NCBI GenBank assembly: GCA_963691815.1
Contig: OY829659.1
Span: forward strand, 15,660,741 to 15,724,740
Length of the DNA stretch: 64,000 nucleotides
Direction of reading: 5' to 3'
From: Echiichthys vipera
Taxonomy: Eukaryota; Chordata; Actinopteri; Perciformes; Trachinidae
The notes beneath the pieces are model-generated. The model was not told the origin of the DNA. It saw only the letters and a list, made by a program, of their open reading frames with translations, and made no database searches. The translations under genes and the position numbers were made by a program. Of the stretch, positions 24,090 through 37,419 are shown piece by piece. How positions within the stretch are numbered: the stretch's first letter is position 1; each line of letters begins with the position of its first letter.

Positions 24090-24420
24090 TGGCAAACGAT
24101 TAATAGTAAAAAAAAGTTACACACAGTACCTATAAGATATTGACCAAAATAACCCAGTACTAGTATCACAACTTCTCTAGTAAAAAGCTACCTGCATTTA
24201 TCCGTTTAGTACCCAGATCTAGAAAGATGACAATTTCTATGGTTTTGGTCACAGCCAAGTGTTCGATTTAATGTGACTGGCTCAGTGTGTCTAGATGCTT
24301 CCATTCACATGATTGGTATCAAATGAAGAAAAACAAGGTATCAAATTAAGTATTTTATCAGTATCACTGTAAGGGTACAGATTTCTTTCCTGGTATTGTG
24401 AGAGGAATTCTTCTGTAGTT
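24090..24420 (+). repeat. interspersed repeat, tacctgcattt family, forward copy
   Basis: Contains ctacctgcatttatccg, agtacccagatctagaaag, gttcgatttaatgtgactgg and ttccattcacatgattggta in the same order as the copies at 18520-18825 (reverse) and 37420-37760. It is the most decayed of the three. Confidence 0.55.
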
Positions 24421-26509
24421 TTAGTGAGCAGGAGTTACCCATAGACTCCCAAACATTATCATCAGGAAGTTAACAAGGACAAAGGCTGCTGCCTAGCAAT
24501 GGAATTCCATTGAAAAGGTCTATAGCCAAAAAATGTTAACAATATATTAATAACACAAATTTATTTTACATAATTATTACTTTAAAAGGACAAAACCTAA
24601 AGCATCCATATCTCTCCATTGCCCTTCATCTTCAACAGCTGGCCCTCTTTTCTGAGTAAAGGCAGACTTTGCAACCTTGTACCAGATGCAGAAGACATAT
24701 ACCACAGCTCCATATTTGGGTCTTGTGCTCACAGCTACAGTAGTGGCCAGCTGCACGGACTAAAGGTTTTGCCTCTGCTATTCCCCGAAAGCCAGTAAGC
24801 ACACAGTTATCCTGTATGTGTGTGTGCCGCAGGCCTTCTTCGCTCATATACAGACCCTCTACCCACACTCGCTTTACGTCCTTAAAACGGGCAATGGAGC
24901 GCCACTGTTTTGTTAAGCTGCCGGCCCTCTGTATACTAAAGGATGAGTTCACTGTGAGTGTATCTGTGATTAAATTAAGGGCCTATTCCATCCATAGTTC
25001 GCATCTACCCACTCGAAAGAAAATGGCTTAAACACCGCTGACCTCATACAAAATCCCCGGGAAAGGTCTTACTCATCCCAACAGACGTGATGTGAGGAAT
25101 ACAGTTGCAAAATCACCAACAAAAGGAAGGAGCATGATGGAGTAATGGAAGGTTTAGGATGAGAGACAGCTGTGGCAACCAAACTATAGTACTACACTCC
25201 TGAGCTTTAAGCAATGGAATGGTAAGTATATGTTCCCCCTTGTGCTCAAAGAAAACTTTAAAATGTACAAAGACATACAGGATCACTCATGTCTATTTCT
25301 GACAAATGCAAAATAATAGGAGGAGCAGTGATTTTGTTTGATGTGGGTGAACAATAGTGTGCTCACAGACCTGTTCTCAGTATATTGACTTCACTGGACA
25401 TCTAAGACACCGCTAATTATTACCTACAGTACAAGCAAGCCTTTATGACGCAATAACTAATTTTTAGGTAATAATTTTTCCCTTTTCGAAGTATTAACAA
25501 ACAGTGCAGTGTTTGTTAGTTACAATAGAATCCTGCACAGTCACCCACACTTGGGGTCACCATAGTGGAAAGACCACCAGGACAGCTGAAAGGGGGGGGT
25601 TAGGGAATCTTTTATAATGCTATTAAATGAAGTCTCATATAAGTTTGGTCTTGGACCTTGGAAGAGTTAACAAAGCCCTGCACACTGCAAAAACCTCATG
25701 TCACCTCCTGCTCACATCACTCAGCTTTTCAAGTGTAACAGCTGCTTCCTTCCACACACATAGCAATATCCTCACTCATTCACACTGAGGGCTTAACTGT
25801 CCCACATAACACAGTGAGATTACTGGATATCCTACCAAGTGAGATGTGTTTTGATTTCCAATAACTTAGTTGTCTTTGCAAAGATTTGATGGAGGGGCGC
25901 TCACTTATCGCGTTGGATCGACAGGATTAAAGTGAATTAAGAGAGCAAGCAAAATGTAATGATGTTTTGAGAGACTTTTGCAGAGTCATTTTATTTAATA
26001 TCTTTTACCCATTTTCGAGTGATTTTGATCTGATAATGATAGGATTCAGCAGCTGCGTCTTCTCAACGCATTAGCACTTATACGAACAAAGCCAATAACT
26101 CATACCATGCATAGCACTTGTCAAAAAGTGATGAATTACTGACATATTAGGGAGCTGATTTATGTTTTAAGTGTCAGCCACCTAACATTACAAATCTTCT
26201 ACCACATTAAGTTGAGCTTGTTAAAGGGCTCAGTATACTATACTCCTGTTTCTATGTCAGAAAACACCGAAATACATTTGAAAAGTGAGATAAGATTTGA
26301 AAAAGGGTTTACGAAATATGGCATACATATAAAGCGCTACCAAATCTGATTTTTACATGTGAAATTAAAATGCACATGCCCCAGGCTTAAATGGTTATGA
26401 AAATACCTAGATGCCTAAAGAGCATGGAGGTTTATTTCCATACATGTATTAGAAGCAACCTAGTGGCCTATCAAGTTGACTGATATTCATCAGAAATTAG
26501 TATTTCCCC

Positions 26510-27343
26510 TTAAAGGTCCCATATTATAAACGGTGGGATTTGCATTTCTTTTTTGAAATACAAAGCAGGTGGAGGTGCTACAGTATATAAATACTGTGAA
26601 ACTGTGTTTTTAAACGAAACATCAGGACTTCTGTACGGTTGTGATGTCACAACTACACTATATTGGTAGAAAGTGCAGCTACATTACAGTCTTTCCCCAG
26701 CTGCAATGACGTTGCTGAGACGCAGAGAGTGCAGATGCAGAAAACCATTATCAATCAGAGCAGACTGGGCTTTTTCAGGAGGGGGGCGCCAAAACGGAGC
26801 ATGCCAGACAAAGGGTGAATATAAGTACGAATGGGCGATTATTCAATATGATAATTCATCATTTATGGAGATATTGTGATGTACAGTTAGATTGCCTATA
26901 TTGGTATAAACAAGCACAGTTTTTACATCACACGATTTGTGTGCGTGCATGTAAAAAACAGTTGATGTATAGCTGGACATTTTTAGGTCGGTGAGAACCG
27001 TGAGTCGGGAAGGAGCCGGCAAGAGCGCATTGGTATTATGCACTTTATAAACTGTAAACTGTGTTGATCTCCATTAAATGGGCTGAAATTGACTCCATTA
27101 TAATGGTTGAATATTCAGGTCTCATCCTATTTCATATAGATTATTTATTTATTAAATTACCGGAAAACATTCTTTATCTTGATATACTGTATATTGTTAT
27201 CAAGATATGAAATTACCTATATTGGGATGAATTCTTCAGTACATTCAGACAGATAATATTAGAAAATGTATGCAAACGTGTTCTAGTAGAAACCCCCAAA
27301 AGAAAATATGGACCTGAAAATTGGAATACATTTTCCCCTTTAA
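26510..27343 (+). mobile_element. TTAA-flanked nonautonomous DNA element, interrupted
   Basis: Starts at ttaa followed by aggtcccatattata and ends gtagaaaccc, tatggacctgaaaattgg, then ttaa at 27340-27343. The tetranucleotide TTAA flank is the piggyBac target signature. Compared with the copy near 32500-32824, sequence from about 26820 to 27235 is extra, so a second AT-rich insertion probably sits inside. No transposase is visible. Confidence 0.6.
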
Positions 27344-29329
27344 TTGATGATTTCTTTTGATGATATTCAAAGCGTAAGCTACAAGTCCACCTCCCCTGTT
27401 CTGCGCTCTATGTATACACTGAAACCATTCGTAAAATTCCCAATGCCGATGTGTGCTCACGATGCTGTGGGCGTTCATCCGCTCATGACATAAACTCTTC
27501 CATCTACTCTGGATCTTCCCACTGTACAGGATGCTGCCCACTAATACAGAAAGGCCCTAACAGTAAACAAAAACAAAACACAGGGTGGGCGAAGTGACGA
27601 TTTTGTGACTGCTTCAAGAACTAAACATCACCGTGGGTGAATATCAAAACAAGGTCTGAACTCTGACAAGCTCCAGCTGTCATGAGGTAAGAGGTGACAC
27701 CGGACAGGATAACAAACATTTCAGTCGATGACATTTTTACTTGGACTGTGAAAAAAATAATGAATTACAAAGTGTTGGTTTTGTGTGGTCACTGTTTTAC
27801 ACTTAGATATTATTAAATTTTGACCTTTAAATCAAGGCTGTTTTGAACTCATTTTCTTGTTTGTGCTGTGGGAAGCTGGTGTAAACATAAACCATTTTTT
27901 TTAAACACTTGTAAACTAGAGCAACATGAATCTCTTGGATAAAATTTGCCTGCAGGTTGTTATGAATACTATGCAGAACTTGGCAATGAAGGTCACAGCA
28001 ACTTGTTCAGATACTTTGTTGTTATGCTTCCAAATGGCAAGATCAGGATCAATTCCTTAAATGACACACATATACAGCAGCATCTCAAAACCACAGTGTC
28101 CATGCTAAGAACATTTTTTTTTTCGTGCTGTGTGCGTCTTTTATATTACAACATCCTATTTGCTCCACAGAGCATAAACTGGATCAAGAGCTGAGATCCT
28201 GGTGCAATCAGACCGCCACCTCGGAGGAATGCCTGTCCAGACCCCAGGACTGAGGATAATTTTGAAAAAGTAGGCATGACTAATTGCACAGCCGCTTGAT
28301 CCACAGAACCTGACAAGCTGTTCTCCAGTGGCCTGTAAATACAGAACGCTTGGCAGATGTGAAAGCCTGTTCCTCTCAGACATGGCTGCTGCTGCTGCTT
28401 ACCCACTAATCAATACAATTGACTGGTGTACAGATACTCTGCATTCATCCGCAACCACAACTAACATCCTTTAGCGTCATTTGATGAGTTTATGTTGTCG
28501 CTTGCGTAGTAAGAGTGAGTAAGTTTTGTTTTTACTATGCTGGCTAAATAGAGACATAGAAGGAATGAAGGAAGTTTTTGTTTATCCAGTTCAAAGTAGT
28601 GCTTACTGTAATGCCTCACTTCACTTACGTAGGACTGATATGATAAATTACTGGGAGAAAACATAAAAAGGCTCTGGGAGTTTTTTTGTCTGGTGTTTAT
28701 TTGTGTTAGATCATGTTCTCTGTAACGTTAAATATTCATTGTTAAAAAACGAGGCTACAGTGTTAGTGAATCACACAAGATGAGTCAAAGTCAAAGTGTA
28801 TCACAACATCAATTGATGCTTTTTCTCTTGTGTGCCCCTGAGTACCTTCAGCAAGTATGAGGAAAAAAACGACTACAGGACATGACTTCATCTGTCTAGG
28901 CGTCTAAAAGCTCTGCGTTTCACTAAAACTATACTAAAAAATAATTAGAGTAGGTTTAAATCATTGACAAGAAAATCCATATTTTACTCAGGATCATCTG
29001 GAGTCTTACACATCTGCTTTGAAAACTGAGCTTAATTTGAAATATATGACTTTTATAGCTGCAAATGCAGTATGTGAAGCACGCTTCTATGACGTTTTGG
29101 TGAGTTTACTGCTTACCAAAAGTGTGACATGTTCTGATGCTTTATCACTTCCTGCTGTTGGTCTGATTTTCCGGCATACTTTAGGTCCATCCAGAGCACA
29201 GCACTGTAGTGCCAAATCACTACCAATCAGAACCATTCTTTTATTCTTTAAAGGTATGCATCGATAAAATAACTTTAAATTGAGATATCACATCAGATTC
29301 TTTCTGTAGCTGGATGATATGCTAAAGGT

Positions 29330-29395
29330 GTGTGTACATATGTGCGTGTGCACATATGTGCGTGTGTGTGTGGGCCTGCGTGCATGCATGCGCGA
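29330..29395. repeat. alternating purine-pyrimidine tract (TG/CG/CA-rich)
   Basis: Alternating stretch such as tgtgcgtgtgcacatatgtg followed by cgtgcatgcatgcgcg. The CG-containing alternating pattern is of the kind that favours left-handed DNA under supercoiling; this is inference from composition only. Confidence 0.6.
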
Positions 29396-31046
29396 AATTG
29401 TTGCTGGTGGGCCCCAGCATGACTGCTGAGGTTGGAGCAATCATATGTTCAGCTGTGATTTCCATCAACACATTCCTGGACGCTCACACACTCTCTCAGT
29501 GGAGCTGCGCACAGCACCCCCCAAGGATGTGACCTGCAGCCTGCAGACACATGGCTGCCTCACAAGCGCTTATCACAACACAGCAGCCTGTAGGATAATG
29601 GGAGGCCTTAATCTGAAGCCACGTGGAGCCAAGCAAACTTTGACTAGTGCTCCTTCACACTGGCCTTATAGAAAACAGTCGATGATATACTACACCGTTC
29701 TGCAGAAGGCCAGCAGGTCTTACCATGCCAGACTGATTACAGGGTAGAGGTCAGACCAAGTGGACAACAAATGGTCCCTGGTCCTCTACACTGGGGGTTG
29801 GGTATAAGGCTGGAAACACCACTCTTGAAAAGGCAGCAATTGTTACAGAAACTGCTAAAAGGGACATTTGATATTCCAGACCACCAGGAGACACACACAA
29901 CCTCACAGACATGCTGTGCACTCTTATGCATTCTGTCACGTAGTTGGCAAAATACAAACAATAAAACAGGGAGGGAAATCTTGTGGATTCAGAAAAGAAT
30001 GTAAAAGTTGCTCCACTGATTGATGTCATGTTTCCAAAGCAGCTAAAACGCAGCCACAGAGAAAGAGAGAGTATTAAAATGAGCCTTAAGCCTGAAACAT
30101 TGATAACAAGCAACTTAAATGTTCAACTCAGCAGAACATCCAACCATCTGTGCTGAATAAATTGCACAGTAACTGGCACTCATTCGGCTGACAGCGTGTG
30201 TTTCTCTTCTACCGGTCAAACAAAAAGACATGAGTGAAATCCCCACGTAGGTCCAATCATTCAACGTTATTGGCGCGCTGCATGGCTGGCATGAAGCCAA
30301 AATGTACTGCATGCTTTAAAATGCATAAGGGGTTTACTTTGAATTTAGGTCCAGCCTTCAAGACACCGGGTATTTTTTTTCCACCCAAGGGCAATTTGCA
30401 CATCATGTTCCATGTCTCGGCTCAAACGTACAAGGGCGTCCCATTTGTCTTGCTACACAAATACTGATATGGGTTGGCTGGCCTGAGTAATGACCAGCTG
30501 TTATGTCTCGTATCAATAATCACGGCTGATATGTTTTTGCTTTTTATGGCAAGCGGCAGTGATTCTACCCCTCCACATAGCACATTATATGATGCATTTT
30601 ATACTACTGTAAGTGGAGCTATCGCTTTTTATGGAATGTTTTGTTGAATTTCATCACACCTCAGGGCTACGTGTCAGGTTTGTGTGGCACTCCTTGTGTA
30701 ATTGATGCTATGCATATCCTCAGCTCAAAGTATGTTCAAACTTGTTGATAAACTGTTTTGCTGTGTTTGGTACAGCTGAAATTGTATAAGTGAACTACTA
30801 ATGACTGACAAAAATTAAAATGTAAAAAGATCCCCTGCCGCTTAAATAATGGAAAAAAATAAACTGATACATAATAATTTAAAAAAACCCAATCTCACAC
30901 AAACACAACAACGAATCAGATCTGTGCAGGGGTTTGTGAGAGCTGCTGAGCTTGTGGTGGCCTATATTCACCATGTGGTGGAGCTGAGTGATGGTTTCCC
31001 AAAGTCTGCCTTCACCAGAACAGGCAGCAGGCAGGCACAGCCATGT

Positions 31047-31048
<2 letters not shown>

Positions 31049-31105
<57 letters not shown>

Positions 31106-31167
31106 CTCTCTCTCTCTCTATCTCTCTTCTCTCTCTTCTCTCTCTCTCTCTGTCTCTCTGTCTCTCT
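31049..31167. repeat. (CT)n microsatellite with variants
   Basis: Long pyrimidine run of TC units on the + strand, with later cg, ta and tg interruptions. In the nrg2 transcript it reads as a GA-rich tract. Intronic. Confidence 0.95.
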
Positions 31168-32499
31168 GGGTTACAATGACGCTGTTGTTTGACATTATTG
31201 TATATGGTCGTTATTGCTCACTTTTCTGTCCGTGCAAGCCAGTACAAAAGCCTGTATATCTGATTATTCATAATTTTCCTCACATACTACTGCACTGGTG
31301 AAGTAGGGTTCTCGCAGTGTTAGCCTGCTTGGCATAGCACAGGCAGAAAAAGCCTGTGCTCTGGCACCTGACTGTAGACATCAAATACAGTAGGTGCCTT
31401 GGACAAAGCTAGCAAGAGCTAACTGCATTCTAAAATGGGTGTGAATGTCTCCTCTGTCTTCCTCCTCTTCATACTTCTCTCTCTCTCTCCCTCACTGTCT
31501 GCCTCTCTTTCCTCTGGCTGTATCCCCCCTCTCGTTCTCTTCCCTAATGTCTTTGTCTGCTTCCTGTCATGCATTCCCTCATTTTGTACCCCCCTACCCC
31601 CATCCTCCTCCTTTATTCACGCTCTCTTCTTCTTTTTTCTCTCTCTGTCCATCTACATCTGCACCCCTCCCCTTGCTCTCCCTCCCTGGAAGGCACATAT
31701 ACACAGATAATACTGCGGCTACACGCTGTTTCGGCAACATACTGCAGCAGGCAAGCATACTCCACTGCAGCCCTTTAACACAATAGCCATTTCTTTTATG
31801 ACCTTAGGATGAAAAGCAGTTTTTGGTCTAAATGTGCCCTCAAAATCAAGCAAATAGCACATTTGGCTCAAACTGATGTTTTTAAATCCAACCTGTTTCA
31901 AAAGGCAGAGAGAAGCCATTATTGTCTGCAAACGCAAATGTGTCTTCCCCTCCTTCACCTCAGCCTATCGTCAGCATGTGACAATCACAGCAACATGCTC
32001 AGTTTGCTGCCATTTCCTTTTATTGACACACGTAGTTCCAGTGAAGCCCTCCCCCTGCCCATGGACATACCACCCCTGATTCGCCCTGTCTTGCCTTCTC
32101 CCCTGAAGCATGACGGAACTAGGCGTGCTGCTCTAACACAATGGGACTTTTTTTATTGAACAGTGAACAGGCAAATTCGCACATACACAAATAAAAACAC
32201 ACAGAGACAGACATCTGATGATCACAGCACATGATAGGACATACAGTGATGCCATTGTTTGAATATCCAGGTGTAATTTAAGGTAGTTCTAACAGACAGC
32301 CGCGCAAAGAACACACAAAAATGTGCAAAAATGTTTGCCAATGGGTACAAATATACACTGTTTTAAAGGTATTTTATAAAGGTAATAAAGTGCAACTGAT
32401 GCAGTGTATGTAGGACTTCTAGTTATAGCTAATTTGCAGTCCTTGTCCCTGGTTAGGCTGTTCGAGTGAATATATAAATACTGATAGATTCAAAATGCT

Positions 32500-32824
32500 C
32501 AATCCACACTATACTTTATATAGGTAGATAGTATTGCTACAGTGTCATTACAGCTATTCCCTGTGGAATGACGGTACAAAAACACTGAAATGCAGAAATG
32601 CTGACCAATCGGAGCAGACCTCAGGCTTTTTGGGGGAGGGGGTCTTAGAGAGACTGGCGCTAAAACGGAGCCTTTCATTACAGAGGGTGATCACATGTAT
32701 ATTCAAACAGACAGCATGAGAAAAATAATGGGTTTTTTTTGTACATTAAAGCATGTTTCATGTTCTAGTAGAAACCCAAATTACAGGTATGAACCTGAAA
32801 ATGAGCACGTCCCCTTCCCTTTAA
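32500..32824 (+). mobile_element. TTAA-flanked element, 3' part of second copy
   Basis: Shares with 26510-27343 the blocks cattacagctattcc, aatcggagcagacct, ctaaaacggagc, then gttctagtagaaaccc and ggtatgaacctgaaaatgag, ending at ttaa (32821-32824). The 5' end is uncertain. Confidence 0.55.
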
Positions 32825-34717
32825 CATCAGCTTTAACTATTTGTCCCTATTCATTGCTCAGTCATGTCTTATCTACTGTAGCTACTATAAGTCTCAGCCC
32901 ACTTGTTCACTGCTTTCCATTATTATATTTTCTCTGATATTGTTAAATTACAAGCATTTTTGCCTGCTAGGATCATATAGAGTTTCATGGGCCACCAGTC
33001 ACATGTTCATAAGCTTTCATTAAACACTCAGGCAAACAGGTGCTACCCCCAGGGATTCCCCTGACCTCTGCAGGATGTACAGCACGACTTAACCTATTTT
33101 ATTTAATTGCAATTAAATATGACTCAGTGATTACTGTTTAATTTTTCATAAATGTCAGCGCAGTATGTCTGGGGCCTTGAATGCTGCATCAGTGACCCCT
33201 TTAAAAATGACACGCTCATGAGTGAAAATAACTGTATCATCGCTCTGGAATCAAGCCAAGTGTCATACCAAGCGTACAGTAAGCTGTAAGTCACATGATC
33301 CGGCTATAAAACTCAACCAAAGCTTTTTAGATGTCAGGAAAAATAAAAAAAGAGGCCACGTGCAGCCCCATTTAAATATAAGATGGATGACTTCTTTTCT
33401 GAACAATGGTTTGCTGGAGATCAAACTTGCATGTTGAAACCACTGAGAATCTTTGTGTTTTCAAACACAATGGGCCCTTTCTTTGTCTGAAAAGAGCTGC
33501 TACTCTAATAACGCAGCTCAGCTTAAGTCTGCTAACCATAAACAATAGCGCTAAAAGGTGGCCTTGACAAATATAAAGACAGAAGGGGGAGTGATCGCTG
33601 TGCCTGAATGTGAATACAAGGACATTGAGTGATGGCTAAACTCCAGTCCCTCCCCTATCCCTACCAGCTATACCTCTCATGCCAGTGTGTGGGATGTCTA
33701 CAGAAATCATCCCGCTGTCAAGGTCAGCAATGTAAATGAGAGTATCTCCTCTCTGGTGCGGTGCAAGGAGTCTCCCATGGCACCACTTTATCTTCCGAAT
33801 ATCCAAAAGCAGTGAAAGCACAGTGAATATATGAGTCTCAGACATGGTTCACCTGCTACAGCATGACTACAGCGTGATGTCACGTGTGTTAGGTTTTGAT
33901 AAAAATCTGCACTGACTCTGCTCAATGTCACAGCCTGTTGTCTGCACCTCCTCAAAGTCTTGAGATATAACTTAGTGTTTTTCAGATAGCGCATCCAGGT
34001 GAACATCCAGTTTCTGACTCATATGTGTCCAGAACCAGATAACGACAAGCCTTTCCTTGATGGAGGCCGAAGCAAAACTACATTAATTATATCTGCTCTG
34101 TAAGGTCTTGGCTCTATCCACTCTGACAACAAGCTACCCACAGCAGCCACACACTCACTACCCGCACTGCTTGGCACAAACACAAACTCACCACCCCACC
34201 AAATGGAAGCAGCTGTTATCAAAACTCTTTCATCTGCTACAGTACTTTGCAAAACCCAGCAATGCACATACACACACCACTACTGATCGTGCCTGTTAGA
34301 TTCTATCATATAATCAGAACTCTTTTTTTTTTTTACAACTTTCATATTTCATATCAAGCTATGTTTTACATTTTATAGTCTCCTGCTTTTGCTGATGGTT
34401 GAAGGCGCTGTGTAGCGTAGTTTTGTGGGACATTCACATCCCATTCACATTGACTGCAGTGAATGAAAAAAAAACAGAGATCAACACCATACATTTCATT
34501 TAAATTCCATTCATCTGCGAGTACAATTTACTGCTCCGCTGATTAATGGGGCCGCAGCCACATGTGTGGACAGTTGCTCTTCATGCGTGTTACCGTTGTT
34601 ACATGCCTGTTTGCGACGGCTCCTTTTCATCTCTCGTTTTGGCGAGAGAGCAGCCATAACAACATCGACAACGTGCATCTGTGCCACTTCACTTGTTGCT
34701 TAGGAGTCAATACTTAC

Positions 34718-34836
34718 TGCTTTGGACATTAACAGTGCCAGTGGAGTTGTCCTTTCCCAGCGGGTTCTCCACCACACATGTGTAATTCCCAGAATCCTCC
34801 AGTTTCGCTCTGCTGATCTGGACTCTGGAGTTTTTC
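34718..34836 (-). CDS. nrg2: nrg2 exon: Ig domain, second half
   Basis: Exon of 119 nt, 39 full codons, coding the C-terminal half of the immunoglobulin C2-type domain: KNSRVQISRAKLEDSGNYTC then VVENPLGKDNSTGTVNVQS. The DSGNYTC block is the canonical Ig F-strand (DxGxYxC) and its Cys pairs with the Cys in the previous exon. The acceptor tctcccacag and donor gtaagtatt are strong. Two possible N-glycosylation sites are visible (NYT and NST). In neuregulins the Ig domain binds heparan sulfate and concentrates the ligand in the matrix; that role is from the family. ENPLGKD parallels NRG2 ENILGKD more closely than NRG1 ISKLGND. Confidence 0.95.
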
Positions 34837-35993
34837 CTGTGGGAGACAACGAGTGCACAGCTGAGTCAGGGGAATCAGGGCATAGAGGAAATAGCATGGA
34901 AACGCAACAAGTGGAAACATGGGGGACAGAGAGGCAGACAACAGGGCAAGCGGCAGCATGGCAACAACTCTTTGCTTTGGTAGGGATATGCTTACAATAA
35001 TAAAGCACAGGACCAAGTGTTACTTAGGGTTCTGTATCATAAAAGGGGTGGTTGGTTTTAGAGCCCATGTCAATATCTTTACATCAGAAGGAGGCTTTAC
35101 TACAATATTATCTACAGTACATAGGCCATTGGGTATTTTCTCCTAAAAATGCCAAACAACCAAAACGTTTTAGATATTATCTTGAGTCAGTTTCTTTAAT
35201 TAGATCTATATCATCAGCCGACCTGACTGTTAGAGAGTGTTACAGGACCATGGATGTATTAAGAGACCTAAATATGGTGGCGCCTCAGAACCCTGCTAAT
35301 TTGCCCCACTGGCCACTTGTGGAACTGCAACATTTAAAAAAAAATCTACTGTTGCCCCCCCAGAAATAGTACTAAAGGTAACTTAGCAGCAAACCAGGAA
35401 TAGAGAAAACTAGTTTCGCTGAGTACATTTTATTCCCTTGAATGGGCACCAACTTATCTTATGTCTTATATCCAGTTCTTATATATAAAAAAAACATCCA
35501 TGGAACAGGACCATAACAGGAAAAAACAACTGTGCAAAGATACTGTGGGACATAGGCAGTTTTACTCTAGTGATTAAATCACTCAGATGTTTAACAATGA
35601 CCCTTTAAGATCAGTTATACACAGGGTAATTGTCTAGGCTAAAGTTAGCAAATATTAGCCAGTGGTTGCACTCTACAAGGCAAATGTAAATGTGGTAACT
35701 TGCCTCTCACTTTTTATTTGTATGAGAAAGATACATAGGCATAAGGGGGATGGTAAATTGGCTTAATTTTGAATAAATCATTACATTACATTTCAATAAA
35801 CAGTAGGTCTTGGTAAACCCAAACATTAAATCAATGTTTTCATTCAATTTCTGTATTTATATTGATTTTGAAATTAGTTTCAAACTGCAGTTTTCTGAAA
35901 AACTGATGCTGATAATAGCACTGTTGAAGTACCTCTGTCTCATTTCATCTTACACTGTTTGTGTTTTAGGTTTACAGGACATGGGTGACTCAC
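34837..35993 (-). other. nrg2: nrg2 intron (1.16 kb) within the Ig domain
   Basis: Donor gtgagtca, acceptor tctcccacag, splitting the Ig domain between its two cysteines as in other neuregulin genes. Sequence is AT-rich and I see no repeat of a recognised family. Confidence 0.85.
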
Positions 35994-36159
35994 TGGCTGT
36001 TCCGTATCCTGACTTTTTTGCTTTTCTTCAGCTCGTTGCCATCTTTGAACCATCTGTAGGTGGGGAGAGGGTTCCCTGTGGCCTCACACTTTACTATGAG
36101 CTTTCTTCCCTCGTCCACTATTATTGGAATCTTCATCGGTTTTAACTTTGGAGCAGCAG
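35994..36159 (-). CDS. nrg2: nrg2 exon: Ig domain, first half
   Basis: Exon of 166 nt, two bases plus 54 codons plus two bases. The peptide starts AAPKLKPMKIPIIVDEGRKL, continues IVKCEATGNPLPTYRWFKDG and ends NELKKSKKVRIRNS. PKLKxMK is the conserved neuregulin entry into the Ig domain; IVKCEA and YRWFKDG hold the B-strand Cys and the core Trp of the Ig fold. The Lys/Arg-rich end (KKSKKVRIR) fits heparin binding. The acceptor is tctccttctag and the donor gtgagtca. The open frame extends upstream of the acceptor to an ATG at 36187, but that part is intron; the phase-correct partner is the first exon at 45774-45861. Confidence 0.95.
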
Positions 36160-36674
36160 CTAGAAGGAGACAAAGAGAAAAAGTCAACGTTAGTGACAGC
36201 TATATATAGACACAAACTTGCTTATAGTTTGGTTTGCACAATTGGTTTATGTTTGTGTGTGTCCATGTTTTAGGCGAAACACCGAGACAAAGAAGAATAG
36301 TAGAGCCAATCAACATCTCTATGGACCGAGCCAACAACTCTCTCATGTGACCACCAGATGTTGTCACTAGAGACATTATCAACTTGCCTCAGACTAATAA
36401 ACATGCTGAATTTCACTTTGGCTTTGCTGATAGAGAAACACCTGAAGCAATATTTTGCAAACATCCACAAGCTGATGAAGAACATTCACAACCACAAACG
36501 TATGTGCAATTAAAGGCAACTGGTAAATAAGAAGATAAAAGGTTGACACTATAATAACTAGTTTGCTGTGATGGCAACATCAACAGAAAAATCTTTTTAT
36601 CATAAATCTTTCATCTGCTACAGTACTATGCTGCTAAGCTATGTTCGTATGTTATACAGCAGCGTTTATTATGT

Positions 36675-36675
<1 letters not shown>

Positions 36676-36751
<76 letters not shown>
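36676..36751. repeat. (CA)n microsatellite
   Basis: About 38 uninterrupted CA units, some 520 bases upstream (transcript sense) of the first Ig exon. Uninterrupted length suggests it is highly variable between individuals. Confidence 0.97.
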
Positions 36752-36754
<3 letters not shown>

Positions 36755-36953
36755 ATATATTAATCTGTTTTCCTTAATTATTTGATGTGAAAAAAAATGA
36801 AACGCACACAAAGATGCACACAAGACACACACTCACACAAACACTTGCCAGCTGACAGCTGCACACATGTTTAGGAGAAAACTCATCCAGGGCGGAGCAA
36901 GAGAGAAGGGGTGAACAAGGGTCAACCAGGGGCTGGCCAAGATGCCCCCCCCC

Positions 36954-36964
36954 CTCTCTCTCTA

Positions 36965-37040
<76 letters not shown>
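36954..37040. repeat. (CT)n microsatellite
   Basis: About 40 CT units with one atcg interruption near the left end, preceded by a run of C. It lies 200 bases from the CA array at 36676-36751. Confidence 0.96.
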
Positions 37041-37419
37041 TCTCACTCTTTCTCTATCTTACACACAAACACACTCTCTCAGCATGTGTAACGTTCACAA
37101 TTTCATGCATATGCTTAACTGAGTAGTCCTGAGCAGTTTGCGCTGCATCACCTCAGGCAAACAAAGCATGACAAGCAAAGTAAAGTATACTTAGGTAATT
37201 ATTTCATTTAAACATTGAGGTGCACCAAAATTATCCCGTCGTCCCCTTTTTTGAGAGACTGTCCCACTTCACTGACCTCAAAAAGGTGACACGTCTGCAC
37301 GGAAAGAAAAACCTTAATATTGCTGCATTGTTCATCTCTTTGTGGACGTAAGTGGCCAGCAGTGATTGATTTTGGGCTACGTTGGGTCTAAAATGGTATT
37401 TTCTCACTACAATTTCAAC

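Larger units (their letters stand above)
13491..34717 (-). other. nrg2: nrg2 intron (21.2 kb) between Ig and EGF exons
   Basis: The largest intron, donor gtaagtatt and acceptor ttcctctcag. It holds a CR1-like tail (18062-18112), two copies of a tacctgcattt-family repeat (18520-18825, 24090-24420), two TTAA-flanked elements (26510-27343, about 32500-32824), a purine-pyrimidine alternating tract (29330-29395) and a CT array (31049-31167). No exon-like frame with splice sites and family similarity was found; the remaining sequence looks like ordinary unique intron. Confidence 0.75.

Noticed and set aside
24632..24952. 106-codon minus-strand frame with a fairly protein-like composition
   Set aside because: No family match that I can name, no splice signals with a neighbour, and a + strand frame overlaps it. 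Possibly part of an interspersed repeat.
31435..31786. Overlapping Ser/Pro/Leu-rich frames of 90-115 codons
   Set aside because: All derive from a pyrimidine-rich intron stretch; three overlapping frames open at once is a composition effect.
36160..36187. ATG at 36187 with hydrophobic MTFSLCLLLAAAP as a signal-peptide start for the Ig exon
   Set aside because: The segment spans a good acceptor (tctccttctag) and the phase-correct upstream exon exists at 45774-45861. An internal start here is possible but not supported; it would be worth testing only if transcripts begin in the intron.
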